17,790 nt of DNA from the NCBI GenBank assembly GCA_013824385.1, contig PNNU01000017.1, positions 1 to 17,790 of the forward strand. The letters are read 5' to 3'. This document shows positions 15,601 to 17,790 of the stretch, one piece after another. Made by a program: the position numbers and the translations under genes. Numbering within the stretch: the stretch's first letter is position 1; each line of letters opens with the position of its first letter. The stretch is from Anaerolinea sp. (GTDB taxonomy: Bacteria > Chloroflexota > Anaerolineae > Anaerolineales > Anaerolineaceae). Below the pieces are notes generated by a model, which made no database searches, was not told the DNA's origin, and was given only the letters and a program-made list of their open reading frames with translations.

Positions 15601-17277
15601 TTGACACCTGGAGATTATTATGCGATCTTCACTTTACCAAATGCCGGTTATTATTTTAGCCAGGCAAATGTTACTGCTAATGATGCGATCGATAGCGATG
15701 GAAACCAGGTAACCGGTCAAACCCCAATCACAACCTTGAGTGCAGGTGAAGAAGATCTAACGGTGGATCAAGGATTGATCTTGTTTGCAAAGATAGGATT
15801 GGCTAAGCGGCAAATTGGTGAACCAGTCTCAGTAAGTATCGGCACCTGGGATGTAACCTTTGAATTCTTGGTAAAAAATTATGGAACTTCAGATCTCTTT
15901 AACGTTCAAGTTGAAGATAATCTCAGAGATACTTTTCCCGCAGACTCTTCGTTTACGATCCAATCAATTTCAAGTTCTGATTTTACGGTCAACAATTCCT
16001 ATAATGGTGATACCAATGTTCAATTACTTGAGGGAAGTGACACATTAGGTGTTGAAAATCCTGGAACCATCACCGTCGTTGTACGAGTGATCCCGGATCG
16101 GGCGAATTTCTTGAATTCCGCAACCGCGACGGGAGAAGACGAACATCAGAATGTTGCCACTGATGAATCTGATGACGGTTCAGATCCGGATGGTGAAGTA
16201 GTAAAAGATGATGATCCATCAGATGACAATGATAAAACTCCAGTCTATTTTGGCGCAAAAATATTTGATCCTCCGTTTGGTATTAAAACTGTTAATGATT
16301 CAGGCCAACCGGAATTAAAATGGACCATGGTATGGATCAACAATACAAATATTGTTGGTGTTCATGCCGTAGTACATGATCCAATCCCAGAAATGACGAC
16401 CTTTACACCAAATCTAGTAGACAGCGGATATGGCATCCCGGATACTTCACCGGATGGTTCAACTTCATTTGGCGTTTCATGCACCTCTTCTTCAGAAACA
16501 GTGACTGAACTTTGCTATTATGAGGGACCAACACCTGCATATCCGCGGGGACAGATTATCTGGGAAGGCATCCTTGGGCCAGATCTTGGAGCATTGGAAC
16601 CCGTTGATGCAAAAAACGCGATCTCAATCACTTTCACTGTGACGGTAAATGGCAGCACCGTGGTCAAGAATAATGCCTTTATAGACAGTGATCTCAATGG
16701 TGATGGAGACGCCGAGGATGTTGGTGAACGATCTGTTGCTCTTGCTGATTTTATCTGGGATGTAACCCCCGAGGATCTGCCAGACACAGGTTTCGCTCCA
16801 AACCAGGTTACTCTTCTGCCAAAACAAACCACACTCTATAATGAATTGGGTGATTTCTGGCTTGAAATACCGAAATTGGATATTAAAATGCCCATTGTCG
16901 GAGTTCCAATGGTTGATAATTCTTGGGATGTTTCATGGCTGGGGAACATGGCAGGCTGGTTGGATGAAACGGCTTATCCAACAACAGCGGGCAACTCAGT
17001 AATCACAGGACACGTTTATCTGCCCAATGGCAAACCTGGTCCATTTGTTAATCTAGTAAAAATGGGATGGAACGACAAAATTATCATTCATGTCGCTGAA
17101 AAACAGTATATCTATCGAGTTCGGCAGGTGAAACGCGTATATCCGGATGATCTTTCACCTTTGAATAATGAATCTTCGAGTTGGATTACTCTTGTAACCT
17201 GTCAAAGTTATGATGAGAAAAGTGACAATTATCTCTACCGGCAGGTAGTGAAAGCGGTTCTGATTGAGATAAAATAG
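6610..17277 (+). CDS. giant SdrD-B repeat surface protein with LPDTG motif fused to a C-terminal sortase
   Basis: A 3555-residue secreted protein, uninterrupted. Order: signal peptide (1-28, cleavage after ANA); eight beta-sandwich repeats of about 110-155 residues (30-1124), each with a Cys pair; fifteen SdrD-B-like repeats (1125-3056); two DUF11-like domains (about 3057-3180 and 3216-3385) joined by an Asp-rich strip; LPDTG at 3390-3394; sortase domain (about 3410-3555). The sortase has the full catalytic set His3468 (TGHVY), Cys3531 (TLVTC) and Arg3544 (YLYRQ). No transmembrane helix is visible after the signal peptide, and the LPDTG is not followed by the usual hydrophobic stretch and basic tail. 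The protein is probably a long calcium-stabilised adhesin or stalk that carries its own anchoring or polymerising enzyme. A TTG start with GGAG seven bases upstream is used. The sortase class is uncertain, and the ligand is unknown. Confidence 0.92.
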   Translation: MKKVIRSFFLLSVLIGSIILGQVQTANAIAYEAQINMEFSETGILVGDTTILTISIFNQNYFILDNVSFTNSLAGRQPGLKIGPGGLLSNSCSGIVIATPGTTTISLSGGTVPANTGVQGSCQIQVEIITTTSGNLLNTIPAYGVEPSYGGVGLYATARGGLDIITNSTRGATTVTLLVLPVTSPTMNKSFSPSTVWAGESTQLEINLFNEDTTNTLTGVTYTDNLPSPFVVSAPLTTSLLNCGIGATLTASVGSSSVTLNNGTISPRTTCRVRVRVVSSTQGAYTNTIPSGSVQTNQLVTNNTNVTAPVNVQSVKITKTFNPTSFAQGDTSTLTIRLQNPSSTVYSNVNLNDVLPGPLVVSGTPVVSQCNGTISVSGDKKTISLTNGSIPAGNTITPGSCNIVVQVTSPTYGGPYTNNIPAGTALGPVTTMFDATAQATVTQRTIKVAKVFGADFVENATTSLTITLSNETTSAFTGVTFTDTMPAGITIVGTPTANGNCGTGAVVTSSSNSITLTNGVVPAGSVASPGTCVVSATVTSSTSGSGGTTYTNRIEAGDVCSVQGICNAAAASDAVIVYPLNGGATVSKTFDGSATKTILAGSSSLLTITIRAPRDTSLSQIHLRDNFPDDMVLVSAPSTTCGGTLSGGIGSQFVELTGGSIATANSTCTITANVTSYTPGSHINTILANSLSTYEGRTDSTARSATLAVTSFQMSKDFAPNAIAQGGLSQLTIYLSNSNLQPVTGVTLSDNLASMDQGTYAVRVYAPSSNPEYAPTTDCTGGNLSSITDGGSTISISGATIPASDGVVDGLCRINVYVIGQSTSVTPVTRTNTIATANVSGTVQGQLVHPIAAASDTLTIQPLDINVDMGFNPVGVYNGSYSVLTIDLINLNAVPLSGIKFTDVMPVGMILANPVNFNVGTCGGTLTGTAGSNSFSFSGGSLPASSTCHLKLNVTMTVSNNLLNEIPAQAVTSFEGAKNSAGTTETLSNAVGAFISKSFSPNPVSMGNYSLLTITITNVNSEIPLTSVGLVDTFPTGMTVADTLLPAPVPVNNCGGSLTAVVGANSIELSGGSLGASSSCTLVIPVVGAAAGSYTNTIPAGRLTTFQGVSNTEDASDTLVVSSFSLGNRVWDDNGSGGGTAKDGLQNGTEPGINGVTVNLYADMDDNGTPDGSVIATQTTDSNGYYRFDALASGTYIVEVGLPTGYSVTAINGGDPDSSSVDMDNNGTNASIPGFVRSSPVTLEPTAIEPTNDNDPVTNPALTGEGPNNQSNRTVDFGLYLPFSLGNRVWNDNGAGSGTAGDGLQNGTEPGISGVTVRLYRDTDKNNTPDGSAIDVMVTDVDGYYRFDNLYSDSYIVEVVTPSGYGVTSGAVSDPNSDLDLDNNGANVIGVLVRSQYVTLGLGANEPTLESNPALNPETGEASDNQSNRTLDFGFIGAYSVGNRIWDDNGAGTGGSANDGIKNGTEPGMSGVLVRLYSNLNPAVVIASTTSDASGYYRFDSLAPGEYIVEAKVATGYANSTGKFADTITDLQNKGSDTLTNPGYVRSIVVTLGENMPINDNDPVTNPVTGEAANASSNRTMDFGFYHQPYTLGNLVWLDNGAGGGGNNNGLHDGTEPGIANLIVKLYRASDTLHAISTTETDANGNYQFTLLPSDDYLVKVTIPTGYIVSSVNNSTDPTDVIDDDNNGTDLSGTLLSSKTITLTLDNNSIDFGLTQLPSLGDYVWNDLDRDGVQDAGEPGVTGVTVKLYQGVLGSGTQVGSNGTTGAGGYYLFSNLTPANDYYLEFTLPTGYSFSPTGAGTSTTDNDATLVSGSTGRTGLITLVSNTNDLSWDAGIYQPPASIGNTVWNDNGASGGTARNGIMDGGETGVAGVTVELFRPGYGLDGIAATSDDNLPVKTTLTNGSGNYLFDELGPGNYFATFTLPSGYAFAPKSGVSNVDLDSDADIVTGQTALTTIAVGENDLTWDAGLYQLASIGDFVWNDLNHNGIQDGGSELGMSGVLVNLYDSTNTIIATTTTTGTGGYLFGELQPGDYYVGFIPPVGYAFTQKNALGSTVNNDSDADLSTGKTVLTTLDIGENDLSWDTGLYFTASIGDKVWNDNGLGTGGIKRNGVQDGTEPGIAGVTVTLYDSSDNLVSSTSTSSSGIYGFTGLVPGDYYVTFELPAGYQFSPANFGSDDTIDSDVSSVTLSIGKTIVTTLDPGENDPTWDAGMYLQPASLGDFVWFDENGNGVQDVGEAGVNGIEVKLYNASATLLDQTTTANIGGIDGKYLFSGLSPDYYSLVFSAPGYLFSLTNQGGNANLDSDAIIPGGQTNLTLLDPGENDLSWDAGLYNKASLGNKVWMDTNADGIQDAGESGINGVKVDLYRVGAGFVATANTSGGGLYSFTDLVPGDYYLIFTLPSSGYFFSPQSVGADTEVDSDADQTTGQTPTITLSSSENDLSWDAGMYQKTSIGNLIWLDVNGNGLQDGGSETGINGVTVDLYTGANEGTYVRSVDTAGGGLYSFTDLVPGEYHVVIHPPVSYLISPLNMGADDAVDSDADRSSGRMANTILTTNENDMTWDAGLYQPASLGDYVWVDTNGNGIQDSGEPDLANVLVELYRPGFGADGVAGTSDDNAIVSSTSTDSDGAYLFYNLIPGDYYLIFTKPSGYLISPADFGADGVDSDAANDGKTVTTTLTSGETDYTWDAGMYLPASLGNLAWIDSNGDGIQDSSESGANGVTVNLYRPGFGPDGIPGTTGDNDSAVTSTVTAAVLGVNGIYGFTGLIPGTYFIDFIPPVGLSFAPDNQGADDELDSDPSPATGSTITTTLASGEEQLYWDAGFNTALASLGNLVWLDNDGNGIQNGGEPGINGVSVKLFTSTGTTPILTRTTSNGGYYSFTDLQPGAYILEFDPPVGYSFSTANLGGNDATDSDANPATHRTSIIDLGVGEHDITWDAGLSNTKASFGNFVWLDINANNLQDTGELGIDGVTVDLYTSTDVKLLTTNTSGGGYYSFTGLTPGDYYAIFTLPNAGYYFSQANVTANDAIDSDGNQVTGQTPITTLSAGEEDLTVDQGLILFAKIGLAKRQIGEPVSVSIGTWDVTFEFLVKNYGTSDLFNVQVEDNLRDTFPADSSFTIQSISSSDFTVNNSYNGDTNVQLLEGSDTLGVENPGTITVVVRVIPDRANFLNSATATGEDEHQNVATDESDDGSDPDGEVVKDDDPSDDNDKTPVYFGAKIFDPPFGIKTVNDSGQPELKWTMVWINNTNIVGVHAVVHDPIPEMTTFTPNLVDSGYGIPDTSPDGSTSFGVSCTSSSETVTELCYYEGPTPAYPRGQIIWEGILGPDLGALEPVDAKNAISITFTVTVNGSTVVKNNAFIDSDLNGDGDAEDVGERSVALADFIWDVTPEDLPDTGFAPNQVTLLPKQTTLYNELGDFWLEIPKLDIKMPIVGVPMVDNSWDVSWLGNMAGWLDETAYPTTAGNSVITGHVYLPNGKPGPFVNLVKMGWNDKIIIHVAEKQYIYRVRQVKRVYPDDLSPLNNESSSWITLVTCQSYDEKSDNYLYRQVVKAVLIEIK
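6697..9981 (+). repeat. eight tandem Cys-pair beta-sandwich repeats (DUF11/DUF7933-like)
   Basis: Within the giant protein, repeats begin near residues 30, 187, 317, 448, 586, 714, 867 and 995. Each opens with a K-x-F-x-P-like strand and a GxxSxLTI motif (for example KSFSPSTVWAGES), passes through a TDxLPxG turn, and has a first Cys in a CGGTL-like strand and a second Cys in an SSTC-like strand about 20-40 residues later. The pair is present in all eight and probably forms one disulfide per domain. The copies are diverged, so the array is old. The family name is from memory. Confidence 0.8.
9982..15777 (+). repeat. fifteen tandem SdrD-B-like (Cna-B-type) repeats
   Basis: Repeats begin (SLGNxVW or SIGDxVW) at residues 1125, 1284, 1440, 1591, 1719, 1842, 1975, 2092, 2218, 2336, 2452, 2570, 2695, 2828 and 2945. 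The first three are 151-159 residues long and end in a NQSNRTxDFG segment. The rest are mostly 112-133 residues, and nearly all of them end in a GENDLSWDAGLY-like segment. Nine (5, 7 and 9-15) have an EF-hand-like loop of the form DxNxNGxQDxGE; the others have a Gly-rich variant (DNGAGxGxxxDGLQNGTE). Homologous Staphylococcus SdrD B repeats bind calcium and stiffen the stalk. Confidence 0.88.
16777..16791 (+). other. LPDTG sortase-recognition motif (residues 3390-3394)
   Basis: Codes for Leu-Pro-Asp-Thr-Gly, followed by FAPNQVTLLPKQ. A class A-type sortase would cut between Thr3393 and Gly3394. Unlike a normal cell-wall sorting signal there is no hydrophobic helix and no Arg/Lys tail; a sortase domain follows directly. 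Confidence 0.85.
16837..17274 (+). other. sortase catalytic domain (residues 3410-3555)
   Basis: An eight-stranded sortase-like domain of about 145 residues: LGDFWLEIPKLDIKMPIVGVP opens the barrel, His3468 lies in TGHVYLPNGKPGPF, Cys3531 in TLVTCQSYDE, and Arg3544 in NYLYRQVVKAVLIEIK at the very C-terminus. All three catalytic residues are present. The TLVTC form and the lack of a C-terminal extension resemble class D, E and F sortases more than class A or B, but class cannot be settled by eye. Confidence 0.87.
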
Positions 17278-17294
17278 ACAAATATAAAAGTAAA

Positions 17295-17325
17295 TCCTCC
17301 CGTGTTAGTAGCGGGAGGACTTTTT
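17295..17325. terminator. bidirectional terminator between the giant gene and the EF-hand gene
   Basis: A perfect 8-bp GC-rich stem TCCTCCCG (17295-17302) / CGGGAGGA (17312-17319) is followed by CTTTTTG on the + strand and by ATTTACTTTTATATT on the - strand, so it can serve both convergent genes. Confidence 0.85.
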
Positions 17326-17344
17326 GTAATATCCTTTCGTTGGG

Positions 17345-17790
17345 TTAGGCTTTGATACTGAAGGTGGTTGCGACCAGATTGCTGGATTCGGTCGTTTGAC
17401 CAGTGCTGTCATATTCACTTTGGCTTAATTCGGCATTGGCATTTTCTTCGAGTTGTTTGAGGATGTAGGCTAACTTTTCCTGGATGGAGACTTCGCCATC
17501 TTTATCGGTGTCACGTACATCATAGTTGGTAGTGGAGCTGGATGTACTGCTTGAATAAGAACTCTTTGAAGAAGCGCCTGTGCTTTGAGCGGGTGGCGGA
17601 CCTTTGGGTTTGCCGCCCTGCTGCATTTTCTTCAAGACGGCTTCATTTTCAGACTGGCTGATCTTGCCGTCACCATCAGTGTCGGTTTCTTCAAACATCT
17701 TGGTGAGCTTTTTGTCGGTATCGCCATCTTGCTTCTTGATGTTGGCGAGGAATTCTTCCTTGTCAACGCTCCCATCGCTGTTCGCATCCT
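17345..17790 (-). CDS. EF-hand calcium-binding protein, 5' end beyond the window
   Basis: The reading frame runs on to the right edge of the window, so the N-terminus is missing; about 147 residues are visible. An internal Met at 17698 is not the start, because in-frame EF-hand sequence continues upstream of it. Three canonical calcium loops are seen: DANSDGSVDKEEF (near 17788-17750), DTDGDGKISQSE just after the Met, and DTDKDGEVSIQE further on. A low-complexity Ser/Thr/Pro/Gly linker (GKPKGPPPAQSTGASSKSS) separates the second and third hands. The C-terminal tail is polar. Whether the protein is secreted cannot be judged without the N-terminus. It is convergent with the giant adhesin gene and shares its terminator. 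It is probably a calcium buffer or sensor. Confidence 0.85.
   Translation of the reverse strand, partial: DANSDGSVDKEEFLANIKKQDGDTDKKLTKMFEETDTDGDGKISQSENEAVLKKMQQGGKPKGPPPAQSTGASSKSSYSSSTSSSTTNYDVRDTDKDGEVSIQEKLAYILKQLEENANAELSQSEYDSTGQTTESSNLVATTFSIKA

Noticed and set aside
9982..15777. CRISPR array or mobile repeat
   Set aside because: The periodicity is in the protein (112-159 codons), the DNA copies are diverged and in one open frame, and there are no short identical repeats with unique spacers.

Overview
The window looks like chromosomal DNA of a monoderm, non-Firmicute bacterium, most likely a member of the Chloroflexota (Anaerolineae-like). This is an inference. It rests on the form of the C-terminal sortase domain (an LPDTG motif followed by a sortase with TGHVY and TLVTC motifs), which I associate from memory with Chloroflexota proteins, and on the mix of neighbouring families: an M29 aminopeptidase, a cysteine-bearing PAS-GGDEF protein and giant SdrD-B surface proteins. 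There are no rRNA or tRNA genes, CRISPR arrays, insertion sequences or phage genes.

Layout. (1) 8-2799: a tight + strand cassette of an alpha/beta hydrolase, a stand-alone acyl carrier protein and an AMP-forming acyl ligase. It probably activates an acyl chain, loads it on the carrier and edits or releases it. The cassette may begin upstream of the window. (2) 2974-3375: a small two-helix membrane protein with a C-terminal zinc ribbon. It has its own promoter, a possible row of 11-bp response-regulator half-sites, and a strong terminator at 3432. (3) 3684-5122: a two-gene signalling operon of a diguanylate cyclase (four-cysteine PAS sensor, intact GGDEF and RxxD I-site) and a bacteriohemerythrin with one iron-ligand histidine replaced by Gln. 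The leader holds two inverted repeats and the operon ends in a terminator at 5157. (4) 5264-6370: an M29-family metallo-aminopeptidase with its own promoter.

(5) 6610-17277: one uninterrupted 3555-codon gene starting at TTG and filling 60% of the window. It encodes a secreted fibrous surface protein: signal peptide, eight Cys-pair beta-sandwich repeats, fifteen SdrD-B-like repeats, two DUF11-like domains, then an LPDTG sorting motif followed within about 20 residues by a complete sortase catalytic domain (His3468, Cys3531, Arg3544). Sorting signal and transpeptidase lie in one polypeptide, with neither the usual hydrophobic anchor and charged tail nor any other visible transmembrane helix. 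This is the most unusual feature of the window. (6) 17345-17790: a convergent EF-hand protein gene, cut at its 5' end by the window edge, sharing a bidirectional terminator with the giant gene.

How the parts may relate. The hemerythrin and Cys-PAS diguanylate cyclase would couple oxygen or redox state to c-di-GMP, a usual regulator of surface attachment. The giant protein is probably an adhesin or stalk whose SdrD-B repeats and convergent EF-hand neighbour are both expected to bind calcium. No direct regulatory link between the operon and the adhesin can be shown from sequence alone.
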